Origin: Alitta virens
Taxonomy: Eukaryota > Annelida > Polychaeta > Phyllodocida > Nereididae
Assembly (NCBI GenBank): GCA_932294295.1
Contig: OW028575.1
Span: 43,062,753 to 43,126,752, forward strand
DNA: 64,000 nucleotides
Direction of reading: 5' to 3'
The translations under genes and the position numbers were made by a program. Below are positions 47,526 to 58,988 of this stretch, piece after piece (positions within the stretch are counted from its first letter, which is position 1; each line of letters begins with the position of its first letter). Below the pieces are notes generated by a model that did no database searches, was not told the origin of the DNA, and was given only the letters and a program-made list of their open reading frames with translations.

Positions 47526-49298
47526 ATAGAGCACATGAATAGAGCACTTGACTTAATTCAAACCTAATTTAAGTTAAATTGCCTGAGGCAAACTGCTGTG
47601 CTGAATATGATTTTTAAAAACTCACATTTCATCATCATGTCAGCACTTCATCGACATTTTAACCATCAACTAAGCATTGAGCGACCATCATTTTTATGAA
47701 ATTTCAATCCATTTTTTAAATTAATCCCTGTTTAATTCGCTAACCGCTTCTTTATCATAATTTGGTGATTTTTCATGCATGTCGTTTGTCTGGTCACACC
47801 TCGTACTCCGTGAAAAAAAAGAGACCCAGCTGTCATGGTGCATTCATTAAACATGTAAATCTTTGTAATGAATGAGGCCACAAAAAAATGACAGGTGATA
47901 CTTCAATATACTAAATGCAACATGACATGAATGGCTGGCGAGGGCTTTTTCAAAGTTAATGTTATTAGGTTTTGAATCGAAATTTGTATTAGACCAGACA
48001 CTGTTTTTGGTTAATTCATCAAAGTAAATCGGTTATCTTTTCATCTTTATGGCCACTGAAACATTATACTGGCAAAGCAAGGATCTATAAGTGTACCAGA
48101 TGTGTCTGGTGAATGCATACTATATGGTGAGATTGACCTATGAGAATATTATCAGCATTATTTTGGCTAATGTAGCTAAGTATTACCATCAAGATCACAT
48201 AAAATTGTACCTTTTACTGGTCTAAATGGGTAGGCGGTTTAATTTAGGATATTACAATATATGTTAAAAGTCCATGAAATAGACAGCGATGTGATCTGAA
48301 ATATGTATATCTGATGTCCTCATTTGTCAAGATGACCCTTTGGGTTGCACTTTCTACATAACTGTACGTGAAAGGGCACAGAATGAAAAAGAAAAGATAT
48401 AAAACAAGCAAAAGGCACAAAAAGCACCACATATCCAGACTCCAGAGACTAAGAAGGGATTACAGAAGCCGGCATAATCCAGGTTATATCGGGTAATGGC
48501 AATGGACGCAACACTTTGATCAATCAGCAGGCCATGTGGTCAGAAGGCCAGGGTGGAACCGGGCATTTCATGGAAAAAGGACGCCCTTTAGTGCAGGGAA
48601 TCACTGGCCTTTAACAGTCTCCTCTTACTGAATGGACACTGAGGTGGACACACAGGGCAACCTTGTGTGATACCAGCCTGTTACCACAGACAAAGTCCGA
48701 TTTCCCTGATTTCAGTATTTTGGGCTCAAGTCTCCACCTTTTCCAGTCAGCCACACTATCCTGAAGTTCCATCAGTGCTTTGATGGGCCTACTCAGGTTT
48801 ATGGTGTCCACAACAGCAGAAGAGTTCTTTAAAGTCGAACTTAACGCAGGGTTGCACAAAACTACGCCCCACTTTTGCTAGGCCTCTCATTTCAATAACA
48901 TATAAACACCTGGATTTGTTTAAAATAATTAAATTATATTCCATGATAGCACAAATTTCACGGTCATCGTCTACATTTGCAATGAAAATATTCTGATAAT
49001 AAGCTGATTTTTAATGCATCACGTCTCAGAAGAGATCATACAAAGAAATACCGGTTTTATTTTGCGTTGTAATTTACACAACACTGCATCGAAATATTTA
49101 AAGTTGGACAGTGACCTAGCAGCTGTATGAATATTCTTAATATATAGCACTTATAGACCACACTGGAAATACAGGTAGTAATTTGCTGTAAAAATACCAT
49201 GTGGGTACACTAATGTATTGTGGTTAGGAATTGAACAAACCTTCGTGTTATGGCATGCAAATTGAAGTAATGTTACCATACCGTCACGACTCAGCATT
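47526..49298. other. Intergenic DNA, nothing recognised
   Basis: About 1.8 kb. A less AT-rich patch at 48,470-48,860 carries an 82-codon minus frame (48,611-48,859). It lacks an ATG and has no recognised motif. Confidence 0.45.
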
Positions 49299-49798
49299 AA
49301 GCCCCGTTCCCACATAGCCGAGTTTCTCGTAGTCAACTCGTAGTATTATGTAACACGCCTCTCGGGCCCAATACGTACTAAACTCTGCGACTACTCCTCG
49401 CACTCGGGAGATACTCGGCGAGTAACTCCTGGGACTCGTAGCCAACTCCTGAGATTTGGAGCTGATAGCCGAGTATACCGCGCTGCACGGCACACTCGGC
49501 GGATTTTCCAGGAGTTTCAAAAACTCGGTCATGACTCGCCGAGTACCAAGAGTCACTCGGCGAGTAACTCTTTTAACTCGCCGAGTTACTCCTCGAACTC
49601 AGCGAGTTACTCGGCACTAATTTTACTCGTATTACGCTCGGTGGGATGTTCAGGAGTGCGAGGAATAACTTGGCGAGTTGTAGGAGTAACTCACTGAGTT
49701 GTAGGAGTAACTCGTCGAGTAACTCGCCGAGTTCTACCTTTAGTACATGCATCATCAGCGTAGGGGGTCGTATATAATTTAAAAGGCCGCTGCTCCTC
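49299..49798. mobile_element. CTCGGCGAGT-rich left arm of a nested inverted-repeat element
   Basis: Begins AAGCCCCGTTCCCACATAGC, CGAGTTTCTCGTAGTCAACT, the same terminus as at 49,801. About 430 bases follow that are packed with ACTCG, CGAGT and GGCGAGTAACTC words on both strands. There is no matching right terminus before 51,110, so this may be the broken left half of an older copy. Confidence 0.75.
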
Positions 49799-49799
49799 T

Positions 49800-51110
49800 A
49801 AAGCCCCGTTCCCACATAGCCGAGTTTGTCGTAGTCAACTCGTAGTATTACATAACGGCCAAAATTCGAGGAGTTGGCGACGAATTCTGGCGGAAAAAGT
49901 GACTTGGCGGGTTACTCGCCGAGTTACTCGGCGGGTTCGGCAGGTCACTCGGTGGGTGACTCGCCGAGTTGTAGGAGTGACTCGCCGGGTTAAGCAAGGT
50001 AGCTACGACAGCGGCGGGTCACCCGTTGAATGATAGGCCGACGCCAGCCTACCTGCATTCTCAGACGCATATCTCGCTTAATATTTGGTCTATTTTCGAT
50101 CTGAAAAGACGTGTGGAATGAGTATGAACTATGCTACAATTCAATCATATTTGACGAAAATCTGACTAATATTAAGGGAGCAGTAGCTTTTTAAAGAAGC
50201 GCTCAGCTTTCTGCATTAATACAGTCCGGGCGCGGACGCTTCAGGGAGCACCAGTATAAGTAAATTAAAGATAGCAAATAAAATCACAGATCAAATCACA
50301 AATACTAATTACAATATCAATATTAGATTTAAATTTTACAAAAATATACACAAATTTATACTGATCATAATATCACAATAAGATTCAAATTAACACAAAA
50401 AGATAAGAAAGTTATACAAATATAATCATTGCCTGGTAATTACAATAAAATATATTGCTTTTAATTAATGAAAGCAATTACATATTTTTGTAATTGTGAA
50501 TGACAATCAAGACAATGTCATATTACTGTGTCATCTTTGAACAAACCATGAAATGACAGGTCAAAGAACCCCAATTTAGGCAATTAGGCAATTGACACAT
50601 GTATTGAGCATTTGCTGTATTCTCTACACCCATTCTTTGTTTCATTCAAAATGCTAATAGCAATTACTGTGTCATCTTTGAACAAACCATGAAATGATAG
50701 GTCAAATAACCCCAATTTAGGCAATTAGGCAATTGACACATGTATTGAATTTGCTGTATTCTCTACACCCATTCTTTGTATCATTCAAAATGCTAATAGC
50801 AATTGACATAACAGTCATGGCAGTTGGCAGAATGAGTAGAAATGAATTGCAATAAAGCTCATCTAAACAATGTATATAAAATGGTCAAAATATTGACCAC
50901 ACCATTCAAGTCAGGGCCATACACAGAGCACCTTGCCGCCGCCAGACTACCTGCCTTCTCAGACGAATATCTCGCTTAATATTTGGTCTATTTTCACCTA
51001 TGGAGTCACTTTTTCCGCCAGAATTCGTCGCCAACTCCTCGAATTTTGGCCGTTACGTAATACTACGAGTTGACTACGACAAACTCGGCTATGTGGGAAC
51101 GGGGCTTTAG
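49800..51110. mobile_element. Non-autonomous DNA transposon, about 1.3 kb, long inverted repeats
   Basis: The left end (TAAAGCCCCGTTCCCACATA, GCCGAGTTTGTCGTAGTCAA through GACGAATTCTGGCGGAAAAA) reappears as its complement at about 50,998-51,110, giving inverted repeats of about 110 bp. Just inside the right arm, 50,930-50,994 is a direct repeat of 50,034-50,098 (TCTCAGACGCATATCTCGCT, TAATATTTGGTCTATTTTC). The AT-rich interior between these direct repeats is unlike the CG-rich arms, suggesting one element inserted into or recombined with another. No transposase frame. Confidence 0.85.
50522..50803. repeat. 141-bp tandem duplication
   Basis: ATTACTGTGTCATCTTTGAA starts at 50,522 and again at 50,663. 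The two copies differ at only a few positions (e.g. GACAGG/GATAGG, a 2-base loss near GAGCATTTG). Confidence 0.95.
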
Positions 51111-52017
51111 CTGTGGTTGGCTTTCCAACCTACAGGGTCCACAACCTCAGAGGCTAAAACTTGTCATTGACTGACCGTCACGTCCAGCCTGTTGCATCAC
51201 AAAAGCCCCAGTTCACATTTATGACATGACACAGCTAGGGGCCCCAGACACAGCCCGTGTCATCTGTTGAGTGCTTTACTTGTTTTCATTTGGGATTATG
51301 CCCAATCCCCACTGATACCCTTCCCTCATGCAGCCAAGGAATTGATTGATCAAAGCAAGCCAGAAGGCTTTATGTGGCTATGCTTGTTGTAAAAACTACC
51401 ACCGAATAGACAGCTAAAATCACACCATTGTGTCGTTTTGTTTTCAAGCCAACATGAATGAAATCAGAGAAATATCTATACATTGTCTTCGTCTAAATTC
51501 TTCAACCTTTTCCGATTCTGCAAAGTGTATTACAAAGGGCATCGCTCCTTCCAATTCTTTCTTTGAGTGTTGAGGTCCAAGGATAAGTAATGTGATCCGT
51601 ACACAAAGTTCACTGGTTCAATTTATACCATAAGAACAGATCAAGACCTCTAAACCACTGCTCCACTTTGACCAGATGGAAATAGCAGCTATCTATTGAC
51701 TGATCAGAGACAGATATTCAATAGTTTTGTCATAGCAATATACTTTTAAAAAAACGTACAGCTATAGCTATGCAGATCTAGGAGTAACCACCTGCAGCCA
51801 TACCTAGCTAATAATCAGCTCAATGGCAATCCAACATCAGCCCAATCACTGTTCATAATTTCTAAGCTGTAAAAAAACAGCTACACTGTAAAGTTAGAAT
51901 TTGTGGTTCAGTGGCAGGTGTATGGTATTTGATTAGTTGTCAAGCTCTGTCTAGTGTGCAATAAATTGAACATGAGATATGCATTGTACTGTAGCGATGT
52001 AATTTGCTGGTTGGTAG
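51111..52017. other. Intergenic DNA, nothing recognised
   Basis: About 0.9 kb between the nested element and the young SINE. No shared repeats. Confidence 0.45.
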
Positions 52018-52236
52018 CATTGTGAATTCTGTGGTGGTGGTGGTGGATTAGGGCTTTACGTCCTGTACTTCTGCACCTGATGGGCTAATTAGGACAGGTA
52101 GGGACCATGGCAATGAAACGAAGGATGAAACAACCATCCAACATAGGCTCGACCGGGAATTGAACCCGAGACCCGGTGGTTGGAAACCCAGCGCGCTACC
52201 ACTGAGCTAGGCCCCCTCCCCCATTGTGAATTCTGT
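52018..52236 (-). mobile_element. SINE-A, complete young copy with target duplication
   Basis: The element (52,033-52,221) lies between two identical 15-base repeats CATTGTGAATTCTGT at 52,018-52,032 and 52,222-52,236. On the minus strand the head reads GGGGGCCTAGCTCAGTGGTA (A box) and GGGTTCAATTCCCGG (B box). The SINE-A body follows and the element finishes in a (CCA)n tail. The tRNA-like head could be transcribed by RNA polymerase III. Perfect target duplication and intact boxes mark it as the youngest mobile element recognised here. Confidence 0.92.
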
Positions 52237-52389
52237 AGATTGACACACGTTCACTTGTGTTATCAATTACCATAATATTGATGTTTCACCATGAATATTT
52301 CATTTCTTTCAATGTCGCCAGAACACAGTGCACTACATAGGTTGACAGCGAGAAAAGATCTACTCAGTGTCTGTCGTTCATGTCTATAC

Positions 52390-52871
52390 CCATAACAATC
52401 AAGAAAGGATTCTTTGCTAAAACGAAGTGTTACCGACGGACTGCTCAGTACCACGACTAAGTGAATAATGTTTAGCCAGACCCACTCTCAGTCTTTTTGC
52501 CTCTTCTTCGTGGTGTCTGGCTAGACTATAGCTAACCGTTGAAAGAGGTAAATGTATAAAAAAAAAAAAAGGCAGCAAAAATGCTAATTTGACACTATCT
52601 ACCATTTCCAAATCGACCTTTGTCAACTTTCTACCAACTTAATAACATTTATAGCATCATCATGATTAAGTTGGTACCTTACAGACTTTATAGGGAAGCT
52701 TATTGCCGTGGAACTGTGAACAGCAAGAAGCTGATCGAATTAAAAGTTTCTTCTCTTTATTAATCGACTTTCTTTTCCCTGACAAAGAAACGTTATTCAC
52801 TTAGTCGTGGTACTGAGCAGTCCGTCGGTCACACTTTGTTTCAGCAAGGAACCCTTTCTTGATTGTTATGG
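52390..52871. mobile_element. Foldback-type MITE, about 0.48 kb
   Basis: Left arm CCATAACAATCAAGAAAGGA onward and right arm ending CCTTTCTTGATTGTTATGG are inverted repeats of about 85 bases. Both include CGACGGACTGCTCAGTACCA, CGACTAAGTG (or complement). The interior has GTGTCTGGCTAGACTATAGC, and a fragment of this interior recurs at 54.4 kb. No coding capacity. Confidence 0.85.
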
Positions 52872-53577
52872 ATCTGGATAGTATGAGTTATCCTCATATA
52901 TGAGATTATTGGCATACAAAAAAATATTGACTGGGAACAAGCATATGGTAATAACTCTTGGCATTCGACATCATGCTAGGCCAACGTCTAGTAGGAAGTA
53001 ACCCTGGCCCATACATCAAACCTGATCAGTGTAAAGTCTGCCTACAAATTGCCATAAGATTACTTCACAAAAATGAGGGGATGACCCGTGACAAGCTGGT
53101 TTGTCCCTTCGCTTAGTCATTTATACCAAGTGACTGGACTTTTTCCTACTGACTATAAATGTACTCTTTCCTATTAGTCGCTATACTATATTGAGTATTC
53201 TCTACCAAACCCATGGCGCTGTGGTTCCGGTGTGTCATCCTTTCCCAACGGAAGTCACTCTGCCAGACTATATCTGAGTGTTCTTTTTCTCTATTTTATC
53301 TTACAAATTCCAGTCACACCAGTCCCAGCCACTTCGAAATCCAGACTCCCTTTGAAACTTGAATCTATTGTATTGCATTCGCCTAACATACTGCTGCTGC
53401 CTGGAAGATTATACTCTGGCAAAACATCCTCAGTCAGACATAAAAGATCACTGGAAACTGATATTGCTGAGATTAGTGATCATTATTATGTCATTCTGTC
53501 ATTACAGCTCAGCGGATTACTGATTTAAAAAGAAAGTGTATTAGTTAAAACACATATGCTTAATACTTTCAACTAAG
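52872..53577. other. Intergenic DNA, nothing recognised
   Basis: About 0.7 kb. The 98-codon plus frame at 53,232-53,528 has no motif. Confidence 0.45.
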
Positions 53578-53790
53578 AAGCAAGCAACCAAGCAACCAAC
53601 AAACCAAATCCAACCAACCAACCAACCAACCAAATCCAGCCAAATCCAACCAACCAACCAAATCCAGCCAAATCCAACAAACTAACCAACCAAATCCAAT
53701 CAACCAACCAAATCCAATCAAAGAAATCCAGCCAAATCCAACCAACCGCCAACTAAACAAACAAACAAACAAACAAGAAACCAACCAATG
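53578..53790. repeat. CCAACCAA/CCAAATCCA microsatellite
   Basis: CCAA units are mixed with AAATCCAAC units over about 200 bases, ending in (CAAA)n near 53,752-53,775. Confidence 0.95.
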
Positions 53791-54379
53791 GTCATCAAAT
53801 GAACTGCGGGTAGATTCGGGTGACTTTGATCCCTGCAAACTTCACCAAGTTGCCATCATCACACGCAGACCGGCTGCTGCAGGCTGCCCAGATGAGGATT
53901 TACTTTGGCTTCTTTCAATTTACCTGCATTGTACTGGTTTGAGGTTTGCAAGGACACGACAAAAATACACCACTTCATTGGCCTGGCTGCAGAACGAACA
54001 CCACGATTCTTCCATTTTACATACGATGACACGCAATCTTGCCTTTAGTTGTAATCTAGTAAAACTTGGAGGAGGTTCTAGGACATTGTTGGGGAAGCCG
54101 ATCAATTCGACCAAACCAGACTTTTATCTGCCAGAATGACTCGTTTTCTGTCCTTCCACTAGAAGACTCACTTCAGAGTTGGATGATACATCAAAACTTA
54201 GGGCTTGAATTGTGGACAGCTGTCAGAGTGCCTCTACCCCTACCGTGCAAATACACCATTAATCCCAGACGAATCTCGTCAAAAAGCAATTGATGGGAAG
54301 TGTCAAGTCAGATGTCTGCCAGGGTGGCTTAAAGGGTCGTCTGAATCTCGTTAGAATCATGACAGCCATCTAAATTAAC

Positions 54380-54466
54380 TCTCAGTCTTTTTGCCTTTTC
54401 TTCGTGGTGTCTGGCTAGACTATAGCTAACCGTTGAAAGAGGTTAATGTATAAAAGGCAGCAAAGT
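54380..54466. mobile_element. Fragment of the 52.4 kb foldback element
   Basis: CTCAGTCTTTTTGCC through GGTGTCTGGCTAGACTATAG, CTAACCGTTGAAAGAGG and GGCAGCAAA match 52,481-52,580 in the same orientation. The terminal arms are absent. Confidence 0.85.
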
Positions 54467-56454
54467 TTTAATTTGAATCCAATTAGAATCAGACGTCATT
54501 AGCCTAGATGACATGTGTAGGAACCACGTATATTTGGTTTATGTAGTGTCCAAGATGAATGGGAAGTTCAGTACTGAATCAGAAGCACCTCAAAGTTCAG
54601 CTCAATCAATTGCAAAATTGACTAAATTATGAGTTTTTATTGTATAAAAGTGGTAGTGGAGCCGTTTTATTATCCTAGTGGACTTTATTGCAAGATGGCC
54701 TTGATTGTATGATGGACGTAATTGTGACATGATCCTATTTGACAAGTTAGCTAGTTTAGATATTTTTCAAGCCAAGTCCACCACAAGACATTGAAAGGAA
54801 ACAAGGCATGAACGATCACATCATTCAGGATATCCTGATCGTAAACTTTCAAGAGGGAACTTGTCAATGAAGCATTATAGGCGTTGCCATCAATACCTCG
54901 TCCTTCTTCCTTCTCAGAGGTCAATGGGGTGGCAAATGTCAGAGATGGCCGTTCAAGAGGAGACAGCATTGCATGCAGGGGTTAAAGGCCAGTCAAGACA
55001 GATGATGACAGAACCATGGAGACGAATAATACTTCTGCATGTTGATCCAGACAAGTGTAACACCATGGGATGGCCCAGCCACTCCTGCTATAGACTAGTG
55101 TGAATACTACTGAGCCAAGACATTGCCCAAGCAACACAGCGAGCAATCTGACCAATATATTACCATAGGACTATATAGGGATAAATATTTCATCCTGACA
55201 TAAATATAGAGTCAGTGTACTTAATTCCGTGAAAACCTGCAATCTTAATCCACAACTGCTTAATTAAACATTTCACTGTTATTGCATCAAGACACATCTA
55301 AACAGAATTAATTTCTTTATTTATCTGCCTTGTGCACTATCTATATAATTTCCATGTAAATTTACACCACATTTTAGGTCCTACACATGGTTTAGGTGCA
55401 GAACAGAGTGTGGTTTCAAATCCTCAAAACGTGCTACAATGGGTAAATTTTGACAATCACATGCAATATCAAGAATCCGGTTAAAGGTCAAGATTGTTCA
55501 TTTCAAGTCAGGGGCCATTATCCAACTGAAAAAGCATTCAAACATATGAGATTATATCATATCTGATATTCACAAATTACTTACTTTCTCACTCTCTCAA
55601 TTCTAACGTAAAATAATGGGAGTCAAAAGCATGGTAAAGGGGTTTATTTCAGTAACATAAAACGTTTACCAATTAAACAAGAAAGACTCTTCAAAAGATA
55701 ATTGGGCAAACAAATTTGACTAACCAGGTTGCCTTGATCGACTAGTGTGCCCTCAATCGACACACAGCAATTAAATGATGACAGTTAGGGCTTGTAACGT
55801 GTAGAAATATATCAATCCATTGACATTCTGTTGCATATGTAAGAATTAGTTATGAATTAAATATGATCACACGATCAAACGTGCATGGATCCCTAGATTT
55901 GCCTCACAAACAAACGCAGTACACAAGAGTCAGCCATGGACACAAGACATCAAGCAAGACTGAAAATAGCATACAAGAACTCGGGGCTCCTTTCTTATGA
56001 TGCCCAGGAGTGTGGTGTGATGTCAGGCACGTATTTTGATGATGCTGGACTTCCCTTATAGCAGATGACATGCAGGATTAGCACATGAGTGAGCAGTTGC
56101 TACCGACAAGGAACATAAGCAGTAGAGCCAAATGGCCTCTGCATTATATTGATAATTGCTATAAAATGCAGTATGCAAAATTGAAGATATACAAAGGCCT
56201 ACGCTTAAAATAGATCTGACTAGGCTGTTAGTCAATAACTGCAGAGACATTTGGGTCTTTCTAGAATGACTGATCCTTATCCCCCTTACATACGTTTTGA
56301 CTAACATTTTAGTCAGCTTCATCTAAATAGTTAGTCAGCCTTACTCAGTAGCTGTCCTATGTCTTTAGTCATATTGACTAACTTCATAGACACACAAATG
56401 TGACACAGTTCGAGATTGATTAAGGCTGATAAGAATGCTTCATTGTCATCCAGC
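54467..56454. other. Intergenic DNA, nothing recognised
   Basis: About 2 kb with no coding motif and no repeat shared with the rest of the window. Confidence 0.5.
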
Positions 56455-56586
56455 ATGAGTGTATGTTGGACACGTCGAGTGTATGTTGGATGGCTGGAGT
56501 GCATGTTGGATGTCTGGAGTGCATGTTGGATGACTGGAGTGTATGTTGGATGGCTGCAGTGTATGTAGGATGGCTGCAGTGTTGAT
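56455..56586. repeat. 20-bp minisatellite, 6-7 units
   Basis: The unit GAGTGTATGTTGGATGGCTG repeats with variants (ACACGTC, TGTCTG, TGACTG) and with GCATG for GTATG in the middle units. Confidence 0.92.
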
Positions 56587-57269
56587 CTATGAGTGGCGAA
56601 TTTACCCAAATGGCTTAGTGATAGTCAAAACGATTTTTAGTGTCGTCATACCTGACATTCAAATAGTCAATCTGACTTCTAATTGATCAAATAATGTCGT
56701 GTGCATGTATGACTACCAATGTCATTCGGACAAGTTTTACATTTGGAGTGTGGGGGAAAGATGTTAAGTACACTACTGTAACAGTGAAATGCAGAGTCAT
56801 GCATCCAAACCCAAATAAACAGATTTTGCTGCAAGGGAGTTAATTTTGTCAGACTCCCTGGAAATTTGTCACATTGCTTTGGCAGTTTGATGAGTAGAAA
56901 GACTCAACAGGCGGAATAAGGCAAACATCCATGTGCTAAATGGAGCCTCTTTGTATGTAGAACCTGTCAGCTGAACACACAGGCCGGGACAGGTAAACAC
57001 AAATGTTAACAGCGTTTTCATCCCTTTCTTGCAAGCAGATCAGCATTTTGTATGAAATTAGCACTACATCCACTAGATATTTTTTTCCCTAAATCAAAAA
57101 ATATAGGACTGCGGGTGTAAAGCTGGAAGAAGATATATTTCACTCGTTCAATAAATACACAAACGAATGCCTAATGTTCAGATGTCTTATATACATGTAT
57201 GAATGTGAGTGCAACACCAAGCGATTTCGCTGGTAAAGATGGATGCTGAACTACAATACTCGGAAGCTT
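56587..57269. other. Intergenic DNA, nothing recognised
   Basis: About 0.7 kb, unique-looking. Confidence 0.45.
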
Positions 57270-57320
57270 AGGAGGCAGATGTAATGATAAGATGATGAGG
57301 CTTGGAGTATACACCCCACT
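57270..57320 (-). mobile_element. SINE-B short fragment
   Basis: GAGGCAGATGTAATGATAAG, ATGATGAGGCTTGGAGTATA. Only the 3'-proximal block is left. Confidence 0.55.
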
Positions 57321-57324
57321 ACCA

Positions 57325-57471
57325 TGATAACATGCTACGACAGATGTTGGCCTGATGTTAATCGATGCTGGCCCGATGTTGGCCTGATGTTGGCCAGATG
57401 TTGGCCGGATGTTGGCCACACGTCGCCCACATTGGGCTGATGTCTAGCGGATGTGACATGCTATCTGGGTA
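57325..57471. mobile_element. MITE-2 copy with internal GATGTTGGCC repeats
   Basis: The right end is CATGCTATCTGGGTA. The interior has six or so GATGTTGGCC(T/A/G) units of about 11 bp. The left end is poorly preserved, perhaps the ACATGCTA at 57,329. Confidence 0.65.
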
Positions 57472-58061
57472 ACACGCTGACCTATGGCTAATTTCAACTT
57501 GGCAGCGAATGAAATAGTTCTTTAAATAACATTGTGGCGTTACCCTTAGTACATTCTTGCTGACCCCTAGTAGAATGGTGCTCCCCTTGAATTCTGTCAG
57601 ACCCCTCGTCCTGTGGGCTGAACCTGAGATGAGAGTCTCAAGATATTCAGACTGTCATCCATTATTGCTCAAACTTATACCAAGACATGTATCAAATATA
57701 TTCCGTGTGACAGCCACCGAAATTGCATCTAATTACGGCCTTATAGTACGTGAGGTCTATTACGAAGACATGATCCTAAGTCTTTCATTAAGGGAGTCAG
57801 TCTGGCATCCACCAGCTGAAATATGGCACAGTGTATGTCTCTGTGGATGGTATGAAAGGAATACACTAATCACCTTTTTTGACTTAGATCTGAGCTATTT
57901 GATGGTGTCTGTAATGGATCCTGGTGATTTATTTTTTCACTCACTGATTAGTCTGCCTTATAGTCCATGTCATGTATAATGACATGCTTTTAATGGGAGA
58001 CTTTTCTGTCAACAGGGGGAGCTACATACCGATCCTCACTAGCACAGATTAACTAGATCAC
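57472..58061. other. Intergenic DNA with a 140-codon chance frame
   Basis: The frame at 57,557-57,979 has no conserved motif, no repeat support and no splice or promoter context. One such frame is expected in this much sequence. Confidence 0.4.
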
Positions 58062-58988
58062 GCACTCTCATAAGTAGGATGCGCTATACATGCTTGGGAA
58101 AGGAGGCAGTTTACTAAGTGAGCTAATGACGTCAGGAACAGAGAACAATTGGGGACTATTGAGTGACGTCACACTGGCATATTATGACATCATTGGTATC
58201 GATCCTCCTACGTTCAGATTGATCAGCTTTTGTTGACATTATAAATTTGCTTTATTAGCACACTAGGACACTAAATGACGCTGAAATCATTTAGAAATTA
58301 CATTTTAACTATTTTTACTGTTAACTAGGAACTGGACAGAGCTATATCAAAATTAAATTTAGTGTCCACTTGGGGTGTTGACGTTTGCGTGTACTACTCC
58401 CAAAATGCCCGGCCTGCCAGGAATTCTGGGGGGAGTAGGCACAGCGTTTACAGGGAGTGGCACTTGTTGGTGATCTTCTTTGTCACCATTGTGATGTCAT
58501 CAATGCACTCAATGACTTCATTGTATGATTGCGTCATCAAACAGAGGTTCTAACAAAGAATAACTACCAAGAAGCGCCACTTGCTATACTTTACATTGTA
58601 AACATCTGCGCCTCCTTTTCCCAGCATGCATAGCATGCTGGAGTTCTTTAACGCCCCTAGTAGATAATAAAATACGGACTGAAAGTGCACCCGTCCATCC
58701 GTACTTTCGTCTATTTGATGTTAAAATAAATAAGATCTATCATTACCCCAATTTCAGTGCCTTAATGAACGAATGTAGCAACATATATACCACAATTTAC
58801 ACAATGTTACAAGCATTAGATCTGAATGCTAGCTACGTAGGCTTATCATGTCAAATGAAGTCACAATCGGTCAGTATGATGTCACTCAATAGTCGCCGAT
58901 TGTTCTCTGTTTATGACGTAATCAGCTCGGTTAAGAATGAGCCTCCTTTTCCCTGTAGGCATAGCGCGTCCTACTTACGAGAATGCGG
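58062..58988. mobile_element. Long palindromic foldback element, about 0.93 kb
   Basis: Two inverted arms pair over most of the length. CTCATAAGTAGGATGCGCTA on the left matches GCGCGTCCTACTTACGAGA on the right. GAGAACAATTGGGGACTATT, GAGTGACGTCA pairs with TGATGTCACTCAATAGTCGC, CGATTGTTCTC. The arms continue to about 58,260 and 58,765. An inner pair (58,380-58,480 with 58,570-58,660) is more diverged. Centre is near 58,525. Arms are imperfect, so the element is old. No coding capacity. Confidence 0.8.

Noticed and set aside
48611..48859. 82-codon minus-strand frame in a less AT-rich patch
   Set aside because: It lacks an ATG start, has no motif that I recognise, and no clear splice sites. Noted only in the intergenic entry.
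52140..52221. tRNA gene on the minus strand
   Set aside because: A and B boxes are intact, but the sequence continues into a shared SINE body and is flanked by a target duplication. It is a SINE head.
57557..57979. 140-codon plus-strand frame as a gene
   Set aside because: No recognisable domain, repeat support, splice or promoter context. A frame of this length is expected by chance in 64 kb on six frames.
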